From Solibaculum_A intestinale (GTDB lineage: Bacteria > Bacillota > Clostridia > Oscillospirales > Acutalibacteraceae), in contig NZ_JBBMFD010000007.1 of assembly GCF_040096205.1 (NCBI RefSeq), positions 52,268-116,267 of the forward strand: a stretch of DNA of 64,000 nt, in the 5' to 3' direction. A program made the position numbers and the translations under genes. This document shows positions 52,701-61,000 of the stretch, piece by piece; within the stretch, counting starts at the first letter, position 1, and each line of letters starts with the position of its first letter. Under the pieces are notes generated by a model. That model searched no databases. It saw nothing but the letters and a program-made list of their open reading frames with translations, and was not told the DNA's origin.

Positions 52701-53288
52701 CCGGTTGCCGCTCAAACCGACCGCAACGCATACCAGGTGGATGACACCATCACCGTTACCGTTACCGCTCCGCAAGCGGTGGAGCGGATTCTTCTGCAAA
52801 ACGAGGCCGGGAACTTTTTGGCTGTCCAGCAGACCCGCACAGAGGACGGTATCGGCGGTGCGTCCTTTACTCTGACCTTCTCTCTGGGGTCGAAAGGAGA
52901 CCGGACCCTCCAGGTGTATACCGAAACGAATGGCACGCGCATACCGGCAACGCAGATTTCCTTCTCCATTGGTGATTATGCCCCGATCCCGTCTGAAAGC
53001 GAGCCGGAAGCTTTCTCTGTCAGCGGCCCGCATACCGGTCAGGTAAACGAATCGCTGACCTATACCATAAAGACCAACACGGCGGTTTCCAAGGTCGCCC
53101 TCTTCAACGAAAGCGGCGCGGGACTAGCGGGAACCAGCAGCTATGTGGACGAGGGAGATGTTCGCACCTGGACCTATACCATAAAAGTAGGATCCCCTGG
53201 TTCGCGCAGCCTTGCCTTAAAGATCAAGGGGGCGCAGAATGTGTGGTTGGATACCCTCTACTCCGTCTCGACCACTGTGTACAAATAG
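49719..53288 (+). CDS. Secreted double right-handed beta-helix protein (pectate-lyase superfamily) with C-terminal repeat pair
   Basis: An 1189-residue secreted protein with a signal peptide (1-34, cleavage after VFA). It has two copies of a Pectate_lyase_3-like beta-helix unit: residues 45-508 open ITVRDFGAKLDGVTDDSAAL, residues 540-990 open VSILDYGAKLDGVTDDSDAL. Each unit ends with a short NWExGDxVRFTD.GDGSG module (476-494, 957-975). Residues 997-1189 are the two repeats shared with the PL11 proteins. The GAKLDGVTDDS motif is common to GH28, PL and phage tailspike helices, so whether it is a lyase, hydrolase or binding protein is open. ATG 49719 has AAGGAGG eight bases upstream. Confidence 0.8.
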   Translation: MQTVQTSSRCKWRTLVAWLAAIALLVMQQVPVFAQSPAGVVSPSITVRDFGAKLDGVTDDSAALQAYFAAVGPTGTMVIPEGGVLYLENPVTLDLQGDMGFTFECRSPIKTSASLQNALTITNGYPSYIDFWVTGGGTLADYSAEAPAGGTTALTLVALRGGEYRIQGENYQGRVVKISKQASGQPKTSMMRISKLRTVKCGQSMYVKADSAFGDFEDIYIEEDVYGPIIEKTHDVGISKAVCYFTGKTGFQFLNVGTSNLSNITCYGKSKSDVENQVEGPGNNIDLFRVLGTAKFTMNRCTYAYGKTGLYVAKDGGERSLNNNYNNITTFGNSEYGVHIVGCLDSLIEVNSDGDEVGLFVEGGTPNQVTANVSNAQKTGLILSDVSNVPVTGTFIDNNQSGAAGQYDIDLRAPGQKVLLHGVTATSEKTQANVNLPAQNQVEVQASTIGSYTNPPRKVEYEGTEAADAERPDPANWEIGDLVRFTDTGDGSGTGAYLLGEEGRWVKVAASPAPSEVPVDTLEPPKIDIIPSSGITQVDTSVSILDYGAKLDGVTDDSDALQAYYNAVGGSGTVYIPAGGVLYLEKGVTFDLGGKSGFVLRCDSPIKAKPGIGNAVSIVNGYPASVNFRLRDGGQTADYTQRDPEGGDQGLYLRGVQGGVYKVTADRYKGRVLRVDKALPGEPETKDLHFAQMETRSSSDKKNRCGQSFWMEEVSGVYIANAWLFWDDFGPVFQKVNDITIVHLENGWDHTGIRFEGCSRVHIAKFALGDETYTTTQIVVTSAPDGTRWKDFYIGTYFSFLVGSAMLVEHSEEDANFIIEGTVFASNDRPMVINDVHGFSIACDTSGNHGDGGKGLRIENSSDGTVKASMPGTLDNLDIVDSRNITVTGTVGGTASVQGVCENIRLESLILKGILTLSEQNGTTLANGSYGGIVGTPHKRNLLGYESADAKTPALDNWEAGDIVRFTDLGDGSGSGYYQKSSETQWTPLWKENVPVAAQTDRNAYQVDDTITVTVTAPQAVERILLQNEAGNFLAVQQTRTEDGIGGASFTLTFSLGSKGDRTLQVYTETNGTRIPATQISFSIGDYAPIPSESEPEAFSVSGPHTGQVNESLTYTIKTNTAVSKVALFNESGAGLAGTSSYVDEGDVRTWTYTIKVGSPGSRSLALKIKGAQNVWLDTLYSVSTTVYK
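52707..53285 (+). repeat. C-terminal repeat pair in the beta-helix protein
   Basis: Repeat 1 (residues 997-1085) has NEAGNFLAVQ and FTLTFSLGSKGDRTLQVY; repeat 2 (1098-1189) has NESGAGLAGT and TWTYTIKVGSPGSRSLALK. Same core as in the three PL11 proteins. Confidence 0.85.
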
Positions 53289-53328
53289 CCTGATCAAGGT
53301 TTATTCATGTCAGTTTCTTTCTTCCTAT

Positions 53329-53379
53329 AAAAGCCAGGGACCCGGTTCCACTCGATATGGAACCGGGTCCCTGGCTTTT
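53329..53379. terminator. Bidirectional terminator
   Basis: A perfect 22-bp stem (53329-53350 with 53358-53379) and 7-base loop with A-run and T-run on its sides. Confidence 0.95.
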
Positions 53380-53634
53380 TACCCCGTTCGGATGAAACAC
53401 GCATTCTATGGCTGGCAAAGGATTCGGTAAAACCAATGTACAAGAAAAGTCCAAATTCAAGTACAAATAGCATAACTAAATTGGCATTATACAATATGTT
53501 AATAAAGCGAACACCATTTTCTCCGGCGATCACAGCTATATTGGAAGCTGTCTTTGCATAGGAGCAAAATATGCTCGGTTTTCGCATACTTTCAATCGGA
53601 AGATATCCCATTTCAAACTTTATCTTCCGCAAAA

Positions 53635-53673
53635 AACGCCCCGCCATACCCGAAAAGGGCTGGCGGGGCGTTA
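53635..53673 (-). terminator. Terminator of the second PL11 gene
   Basis: On the minus strand AACGCCCCGCCA pairs with TGGCGGGGCGTT, followed by TTTTT. Confidence 0.9.
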
Positions 53674-53700
53674 TTATGCTAGGGAAGATATTGCGCGCTG

Positions 53701-56700
53701 TTACCGGGTAACACGAACCTGCAGATCCAGAGTATCCTCCGCCCAGGTAAGATCAGAACCGGCAACCTTTACCGTAAAGTTACGGGTGCCAGGAGTACCA
53801 ACGCTGAGAGTATAGGTCCAGGTACGCACATCGCCCTCGTCCACATAGGTGCAAGTGGTAGGAGCGAGGCCCATGCCGTTCTCGTTGAAGAGGCGAACCT
53901 TGGCAACATTGGTAGAGGTCTTGATGGTCGCGGTGATGGGCTCGTTGACCTTGCCAGTCTTATCCATCGTCGCGTCGATCAGCTTAACCTCGTCGTCGCC
54001 CGGAGTAACCGATGCATCGCCGATATAGAAGCTGACATCCACACCGGTGTCAACGCCGTCGGTGTACACGCTCAGGGTACGGGTGCCCTTGGTGGCCAGA
54101 GAGAAGGTCAGGGTCCAGGTAATGGAACCGTCTTCATTCTCCACGAAGGTACGGGTGCTGGCCAGACCCAGGCCGGTTTCGCTGACCAGGTAAGCCTTCT
54201 TCACGTTCTTATCGGTGGTGACATTGACCGTAATGGTCTCATTGGGCGTATAGGCTTCCTTGTCCGCAGAAGCAACAACCTCGATCGGTGCATTGGTGTA
54301 ATGCATCGCATAGGTGGGAAGCTCCATAGCCAGAACCTGATCCTTGTTGTCCTCGCCCAGGTAGTAACCCAGGTGCGGCGGCTGGTTGTACGCGGTGTTC
54401 TGTCTGGCGACGGCCAGGCGGTAAACCGGGTCATGCATGAGGGTGTAGATCATGTAATCAGTCGGAATGGTGGTGGAATAGATCCGCAGAGCAGAAGAAT
54501 CCTCCGTTCTCGCGACGATTTCCTCACGCCAGTCACCCAGAAGGTCAGCGGACAGGTTCGGGGTATTCTTGGTGGAGTTGTTGGTGAAGGTACCTTCAAA
54601 AACTTCCACAACATCCATGGAATTGGTTTCCCAATTGTACTTATAGACGGTCTGGGCGGTATCGCCGTTGGCAGACGTCGGATCCTGACCGTCCGGCAGT
54701 TCGGCGAGCAGGTCGCCGTCCCAGTAAGCGCTCCAGTTGCACAGGAAGTTCATGGGTTTCTCTTCTACCAGAACCTTGCCGTCCGCAGAGAAGATCGAGC
54801 CGGATCTCTTCTGATCCGGATTCTCGCTGTTGGGACGATGGGCCCAGACTTCGTAGCCCGGGTTCGGGGTGATGTTGGCGGCGCAGCCGCGGCCGGTGTC
54901 GTAGCTGCCGGACTTCCGCTCGCCGAACACGATGGAGCCGGAAACGCCGTCGGTCACGGTGAAGTCATAGGTCGAGTTCTTGGCCTCATAGGGCTGCATA
55001 ACCTGCAGGTTGGTGGTCTGAGGAAGCATGGCGGCGATGTGCAGGGCGTCGCCGTGCAGGTCGGCACTTGCCTTATCGGGATCCAGCGCCCACAGGAGGG
55101 TGCCGTCCTGATCGATAGCCATGGCGCCGGTGATGTACTCGTCAAAGCCGTCACCGTCTACATCAGCGGCAGCGGAGGTATGAACGCCGCGGCCATAGAC
55201 GAACGGATCGTCTTCTGTGGAAATCTTCCAAGCCTGCTGCAGCTTGCCGTCAATCAGTACATAGGCCGCAATAGCGGTTCTCTTGTAGTAGCCGCGCTGC
55301 ATAATGGCGGCAGGAATGGCCTGCTCTTCGTTGTTGGGATTGGGGATATAACCAACTGCACCGCAGAAGCGGTCCGCACGGTTAAAGGTTGCGTCGCCCC
55401 ACCAATTCTGGTTGCCGGTGACCTCGCCCTGTACCGCAGGATAGTAGTCGGTGGTATCGATGATTGCGCCGGTCATGCCGTCAAACGCGGTCAGGTATTC
55501 CGGGCCGCCCCAGGCGTGGCCGGTCTTGCCGCGGGAAATGGTGCCGTTGGCAATGGCTTCCTGCATGGCAGGATTGTCATCGTAAGCAATGTAGGTGCCG
55601 TTCTTGGTCGGGTCGCCCACGACGCCGATGAGGCCCTTGCCGGCTTCCTCTTCCTCATAGGTGGGAAGCTTGCCGTTTTCGTCAGGCGCGTAAACCTTGG
55701 TGCCGTCCGCCGTCTTGACGACGAACTCAGCCTTGCCGTCCTGATCGAAATCATAGAACATAAACTGGCTGAAGTGAGCACCGGAGGAAATGTTGTAGCC
55801 CAGGTTGATTCTCCACAGGGCGGTGCCGTCGAGCTTATAGCAGTCGAAGATAGTCGGGCTGCTCAGCTTGCCGGACGCGGAGTCGAACTGATTGGTGGGG
55901 TACCACTTGACTACGATCTCGTACTCGCCGTCGCCGTCCACATCCGCCGCAGAGCAGTCGTTGGCGGTATAGGTAGCGCCGGAACCGGCACCGGTAACCA
56001 CCGGATGGTTGCCCGGATTCTGGATCGGGAGCTCAAGGTAGTTGTCTTCCAAAGCGCTGACTTCCTTCGAAAGGGTGCTCTTCCCTTCGAAGATCGTCTC
56101 TACACGGTAAAGATCGCCTTCCTTGCCGTCCGCATCGACGTAGTTGGTCTTATCGGTGATGGGCTCGGCGTTGATCTTGGTACCGTTGCGGTAGATGTTG
56201 AATGCAATGTCCGTGCCATACTCAGAAGCGAGCAAACGCCAGGAGATGAAGATGCCGTCGGTGGACTTCATGGCGATCACGCCGCGGTCCAGCCATTCCA
56301 TGGAACGATCCTTGGAATTGTAGGCAGGCGTCTCTTTGAGATAATTAATCTTCTGGGTCGCCTTCAGGTTATTTGTGTTGTTGAACGCATCCGTAACCAC
56401 CAGGTCGGCGGTGTAGGTGTACGTACCGAACACGTCCGGATTGAAGGGATTCTCAGAGGTCCACTCGCCCACCTGGACGGTAGCGATGGTGCCGTTGTTG
56501 AGCTGAACCTCCACCTCGGTCGGGAACGCCGGCAGGACGGCGTTGCTGGAGGTGAGGACGATGGGGGTAGTGTCCATCACAGTGGAGATGTAAGGCTTCT
56601 CCAGATAGGTTACCTTGAAGGTCGCCTTTAAGTTGCTCTCATTGGTGAACACACCTTCTGCCGCCGGAATGGTTCCGGTAAAGGTATAGGTGGTGTAGTT

Positions 56701-57477
56701 GTTGGGATCGAACTCCTTATCCAGAGTCCACTCGCCGACCGTAGCATCGACTTCCGTGCCGTCACTCAGCTCCACTTTTACAGTGGAAGGAGGCGTCGGA
56801 AGGGATTCGCCCTTATAGATGACCGCGTTGGAAGGATTGTTCACCTTCACCACATAGGGGGTGCGGTCTTCCTTCGGATCGAAGATTTCGATGCCGTTGA
56901 CATAACCGGAATTGCTGGAGGTAAAGTGGAAGAGGAAGCTGGGGTTGTCCTCCGTCACGGTTACGTTTTCGATCAGCGCATATACCATACGCTCATTGTC
57001 ATCAACCTTTACGGCCGACATACTCGCATAGTCGGTGCCGTTGATGTTGATATCCAAATTGTTTGCGGTACCCTTGAGCATATCGGTGCAGTACACGATA
57101 ATATTGTAGGTACCGGGCTTCACGTCCGCCTGGAATTTCCAGTCTTTGGAACCAATCCAATCCCGTTCCATGTCATTGGCATAAAACGTATTGGAGGCAC
57201 TTTTGCGGTCGCGGCCAATCATGGATTTGATGGGGCTAATCAAGCCGTACCCTTTCTCTGCAGAGTACATGGTGCTTCCAGCCTCTGTCGGATTTTTCTG
57301 CGCGTCAATGGAGACGCTTGTCCATCCCGCCATAGTCGGTGACGACTGTACATTAAAGTCGTACCGGTAGCTGGGTAGGAGGTCGTCCGTGCCTCCTGCG
57401 CCGAAGACAACGACCGGGAACATAGTCGCGATCATCGCCAGGCTCAGGAGCACTGCCAGGAGTTTCTTTGCTTTCAT
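53701..57477 (-). CDS. Secreted multidomain rhamnogalacturonan lyase (PL11) with CBM-like, Ig-like and repeat domains
   Basis: A 1258-residue secreted protein. Signal peptide 1-27 (cleavage near VFG-AGG). Residues about 35-200 are a galactose-binding-like/CBM domain (YRYDFNVQSSP, YSAEKGYGL, then GSKDWKFQADVKPGTYNII) like that at the N-terminus of rhamnogalacturonan acetylesterases. Residues 205-292 and 296-381 are two Ig-like (Big_4-type) domains, each with xVxVGEWT. The PL11 catalytic region follows (about 388-1060; EWLDRGVIAMKSTDGIFISW, several D.DGDG.yEIV loops, YNQPPHLGYYLG). Residues 1064-1258 are the shared repeat pair. I use ATG 57477 behind GGAGATGG because the signal peptide begins there. 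Confidence 0.9.
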   Translation of the reverse strand: MKAKKLLAVLLSLAMIATMFPVVVFGAGGTDDLLPSYRYDFNVQSSPTMAGWTSVSIDAQKNPTEAGSTMYSAEKGYGLISPIKSMIGRDRKSASNTFYANDMERDWIGSKDWKFQADVKPGTYNIIVYCTDMLKGTANNLDININGTDYASMSAVKVDDNERMVYALIENVTVTEDNPSFLFHFTSSNSGYVNGIEIFDPKEDRTPYVVKVNNPSNAVIYKGESLPTPPSTVKVELSDGTEVDATVGEWTLDKEFDPNNYTTYTFTGTIPAAEGVFTNESNLKATFKVTYLEKPYISTVMDTTPIVLTSSNAVLPAFPTEVEVQLNNGTIATVQVGEWTSENPFNPDVFGTYTYTADLVVTDAFNNTNNLKATQKINYLKETPAYNSKDRSMEWLDRGVIAMKSTDGIFISWRLLASEYGTDIAFNIYRNGTKINAEPITDKTNYVDADGKEGDLYRVETIFEGKSTLSKEVSALEDNYLELPIQNPGNHPVVTGAGSGATYTANDCSAADVDGDGEYEIVVKWYPTNQFDSASGKLSSPTIFDCYKLDGTALWRINLGYNISSGAHFSQFMFYDFDQDGKAEFVVKTADGTKVYAPDENGKLPTYEEEEAGKGLIGVVGDPTKNGTYIAYDDNPAMQEAIANGTISRGKTGHAWGGPEYLTAFDGMTGAIIDTTDYYPAVQGEVTGNQNWWGDATFNRADRFCGAVGYIPNPNNEEQAIPAAIMQRGYYKRTAIAAYVLIDGKLQQAWKISTEDDPFVYGRGVHTSAAADVDGDGFDEYITGAMAIDQDGTLLWALDPDKASADLHGDALHIAAMLPQTTNLQVMQPYEAKNSTYDFTVTDGVSGSIVFGERKSGSYDTGRGCAANITPNPGYEVWAHRPNSENPDQKRSGSIFSADGKVLVEEKPMNFLCNWSAYWDGDLLAELPDGQDPTSANGDTAQTVYKYNWETNSMDVVEVFEGTFTNNSTKNTPNLSADLLGDWREEIVARTEDSSALRIYSTTIPTDYMIYTLMHDPVYRLAVARQNTAYNQPPHLGYYLGEDNKDQVLAMELPTYAMHYTNAPIEVVASADKEAYTPNETITVNVTTDKNVKKAYLVSETGLGLASTRTFVENEDGSITWTLTFSLATKGTRTLSVYTDGVDTGVDVSFYIGDASVTPGDDEVKLIDATMDKTGKVNEPITATIKTSTNVAKVRLFNENGMGLAPTTCTYVDEGDVRTWTYTLSVGTPGTRNFTVKVAGSDLTWAEDTLDLQVRVTR
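53704..54288 (-). repeat. C-terminal repeat pair in PL11 protein 2
   Basis: Repeat 1 (residues 1064-1152) has SETGLGLAST and WTLTFSLATKGTRTLSVY; repeat 2 (1163-1258) has NENGMGLAPT and WTYTLSVGTPGTRNFTVK. Confidence 0.85.
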
Positions 57478-57545
57478 TCTCTGTCCATCTCCTTTTCTTT
57501 TTTTGTTCATATATTCTGTGTATGGCACACAGTTGAACAGTAATT

Positions 57546-57574
57546 ATATTATCAATTCTAAAAAATTTAGTCAA
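57546..57574 (-). promoter_or_regulatory. Promoter of the second PL11 gene
   Basis: TTGACT (57574-57569), 17-base spacer, TAATAT (57551-57546) on the minus strand, about 70 bases before the ATG. A GTACATAC word lies upstream at 57602-57595. Confidence 0.8.
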
Positions 57575-57602
57575 TTGATAGATTGCCTTGAATTGTATGT
57601 AC

Positions 57603-58016
57603 CTTTTTGTGAATCTTGCATCAAAATTTTGCAAATAGCATCGTTTGTCTGTTTTTGGACAAATGGCATAAATTAAATAGATAGTTTTTATGAAATAATT
57701 AAATTATTTTTATGATAGTTGCTATTACATTTTTTCTTTTTCAATTTCTTAAAAAATATGATACTTCCGGCCTTTTCAATGGGATGCCCGAGATTCAAAT
57801 CCTATTGATTTCTTGCGCTAGATATCTGTACCGGATCATCGGAGACTGGCCATCACTCATGAACACTCAGCCGGGCACGCGGCCTTTTGTGGGCAAGGGT
57901 ATAGCTGCCGGGAAGCCGATTATTCCCATAACGAAAAGCACAGGCGCAGGGAAATCCCCTGCGCCTGTGCCGCTTTCAGCAAAGCTGTTTGAATTGCTGT
58001 TTTTTGGAAATCGAAC
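57603..58016. other. Intergenic region between the two minus-strand PL11 genes
   Basis: 57603-57760 is strongly AT-rich; 57761-57930 shows no gene. The hairpin at 57936-57971 ends the upstream PL11 transcript. Confidence 0.5.
57936..57971 (-). terminator. Terminator of the third PL11 gene
   Basis: AGCACAGGCGCAGGG pairs with CCCTGCGCCTGTGC around AAATC; the minus strand continues with a short T-rich run (TTTTCG). Confidence 0.82.
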
Positions 58017-61000
58017 CTACCGGGTGATTCTCACCGTATAATTGACATCGGTAGCTTCGTATACGCGGTCCGCTCCGGCCACGCGTACGTTCAGCGTACG
58101 GGTGCCGATGGAGCCAACGTTGGTGGTGTACGTCCAGGTGCGGGTGCCGTCCGCATTATCCTCATAAGTCAGGGAAATCGGAGCAAGGCCCATGCCGCTC
58201 TCATTGAAGAGACGAACAAAGGAAACCGCCTGGTTGGTCTTGATGGTGACCTCGAAGGGCTCGTTTACCTTAACGACAGCCTTTCCTTTGGCGGAGATAG
58301 CTTGCGGTGCTTCCTGGGCAGGAGGTGCAACCGATTCGTTGGTGACCGTGAAGCTTACTTCGCACTGACGCAGGCCGTCTGCCATAACCGTCAGTGTACG
58401 GTCGCCCTTGGTGCCGAGGGTAAACTCAAAGGTCCAAATATCCCGGTCGGCCTCCTTCGCAACAGTAGTATTGGCAGCCAGGCCGCCGCCCCACTCGTTG
58501 ACCAGCCAAACCTTTTCCATACCGGCCGGCGCATTCACCGTAATAGTGATCTTCTCGTTGGGCTTGTAAGCGAGAGCAGAAGCGGCGGCGGTGGTCGGGA
58601 GCTTATTCTCCGGAGTAACAATGGAGATATCGTCTCTCTTGCCGGTCGCGATGATCGGATCGGAGTTCGGGATGATGGAGCCGTTGACCTTGTTGACCTC
58701 GGTCACATCGCCTTCATAACCCAGGAAAAAGCCTGGATGCGGGCACTGGTTGTACGCCGTGTTCTGGGTGGCAACGCCGTTGCGGTAAGCCGGGTCGTGC
58801 ATCAAGGTACGGATCTTATACTGAGTGGGCATGTTGGTGGTGTAGATGCGGATGGTGTCGGCGCCGGAGCGCAGAACCAGCTCTTCACGCCAGTCACCGA
58901 ACAGATCAGCCTGCAGGCCGGGGTTGGTCTTAGAGCCGTTGTTGAAGGAAGCGCCGTTGAAGCTCATGACACGTTCGGTTTTATTGTTGGCGCCGACCTG
59001 ATCAATCGTGCTGTTGAGAATCTGGGTAACCAGAGAACCAGTCCAGTAAATGAGGCCGTTGGAACCGGCGCTCACGCTGCTCTTTTGACCAGTTTTCAGG
59101 TTAATGGAGATGTTACCGGTTGCGACGATGGTATCCGGATTCCACGGATCCACATTGCCGGCCGCGCCGCGTCCCTGGTCGCCAGAGCGCCAGGACATGG
59201 CAAGCACTTCGCCGGTGGTGGCGTCATGGACATCCATAGAAGCCGCCCAGCCGCGCACCGCATCGCCGGAATCTTCATGAGGAGTCATAACGACCATCCG
59301 ATTGGTCTTGTCCATCGGGAGGATGTGAATGGCGTCGCCATGGTAGTTATAAGAGAACCGATAGCCCTCCTTGATGGAGCCGTCCTCATTGTAGCCAGCC
59401 TTCGGGTCCATGACGGTTCCGGAAGCCGGAGCCTTTTGCGTGTCAGGCATCGAGACGCCGACTACGTACTTGGGAACCAGCTTGTTGCCGTCCAGATCCC
59501 AAGCCATGGAGCCGTAAATCACCTCGTCCATGCCGTCGTTATCCACGTCGGCCGCACCCATGTTATGGTTGCCGCGGCATTCGTAATCCAGGTGATTTTC
59601 ATACTCGGAGGAATCAAAGGTCGCGGTCGGTACCAGCTTGTCGTCCTTGATGGTGTAAGCCGCGATGGTGGTTCTGGCATAGTACCCGCGCACGATCAGC
59701 GCGCTGGGGGTCTCCCCGTCGAGGGTCGCGACCGCGCCGAGGAAGCGGCCGGCCCGGTTTCCGGTGGAATCGTTGAACATCATATAGTTGTTGCCGATGT
59801 CGTTGGCATTGTCGTTTTCCACCCAGAAATACTGGGGAACATACGTCGGATCCGCCGCAATGTGAGCCTTGTCGGATTCTTGGATTTTGCCCGAGCAGCC
59901 TGCGCTTCTACGGCAGTAAGGCGTGATGCCCCACATGTCTTCCGTGATGGCGAACTGATAGGGAATGGAGTCGAGGATCTTGCCGGTTTCGCCGTCGAAA
60001 GCGGTGACGTATTCATCGCCAGGTCCGGTAGCTGGACCATAGCAGAATACTTTACACCAGGTCTGATCCATAAAGTTGCCGGAATACGCTCCGGTGGTGA
60101 TATAGCCGTCCTGGCCTGCTTCACCGGCATTGTTGTTGTAAACCGGATCTTCCCAGACGATGGAATAATTTTTCAAAATGTTGGTGGTCAAAGCGTTTAC
60201 CTTCTCAGCGTTGCCCTGAATCAAGTACTGCTCAATGTTGGCGGCATCTTGATTGCCCACCACATAAGCCGGGGTATACACACCGTCGGTAACGGTGCCG
60301 GAAGTGGTGCCGTCGGCGGTGCGCAGGATGATCTCACCCTTGCCGTCGCCGTCGAAATCGTAGACCTGCATCTGGGTATCATGGGCACCGGCACGGATGT
60401 TGTAACCCATGTCGATCCTCCACATGAGGACGGCTTGTCCGTCTACAATGTCGTACGCGTCGATCACGCAGGGAGCAGAGGTTTCATACGAGATCATGGA
60501 ATCGCGGGAATCGGAAGGATCCCACTTGACGATCAGCTCATACTGGCCGTCGCCGTCCAAGTCCGCAGTGGACATGTCGTTGGAGGTGTAAGTGGCGGTA
60601 CGGTACATCAGCTTGCCTTCTGCATCGGTGCGAAGAGGCGTAACCCCTTCCTCGGTGTAGCCAAGCTCCCGCAGAGTGGGGCCGTCGCCGCCGGTCTCGT
60701 CAAGGCCGAGCTTATTGGTATAATCGCGGAATTCCGCGACTGCCGCATCGTAGGCCTCCTTGGTAATTCTTCCTTCGTTATAGTTTTTGACTACTGTCTG
60801 CATCTGGTTGAGCCTGTTCAGATCAACCGGCATATAGTAATACTTGCCGGTGGCTGCATACAGGTCCGCTCTCGCGTTGCGGAACTGAATGGATGCCCGC
60901 GGGCCGGGATTCTCGAGCTTGAGCTCAATGTAATTGCCGTTTGCAGAGCCATTCTGAGCAAGCATGGGCAAAGTAGCCCCTTCCGCCGGGCCTTCCACGC

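Larger units (their letters stand above)
53289..53700. other. Convergent intergenic region
   Basis: Contains two terminators (53329-53379 and 53635-53673). The 250 bases between are AT-richer than the flanking genes and show no gene I can support. Confidence 0.5.

Noticed and set aside
53294..53647. A 117-codon minus-strand frame with a hydrophobic middle between the convergent lyase genes
   Set aside because: It spans a bidirectional terminator, starts next to another terminator and has no ribosome binding site; at most a decayed remnant.
54301..56631. A 776-codon open frame on the plus strand opposite the second PL11 gene
   Set aside because: Same reason: shadow of the PL11 frame, with low-complexity Val/Gly/Arg composition and no start signals.
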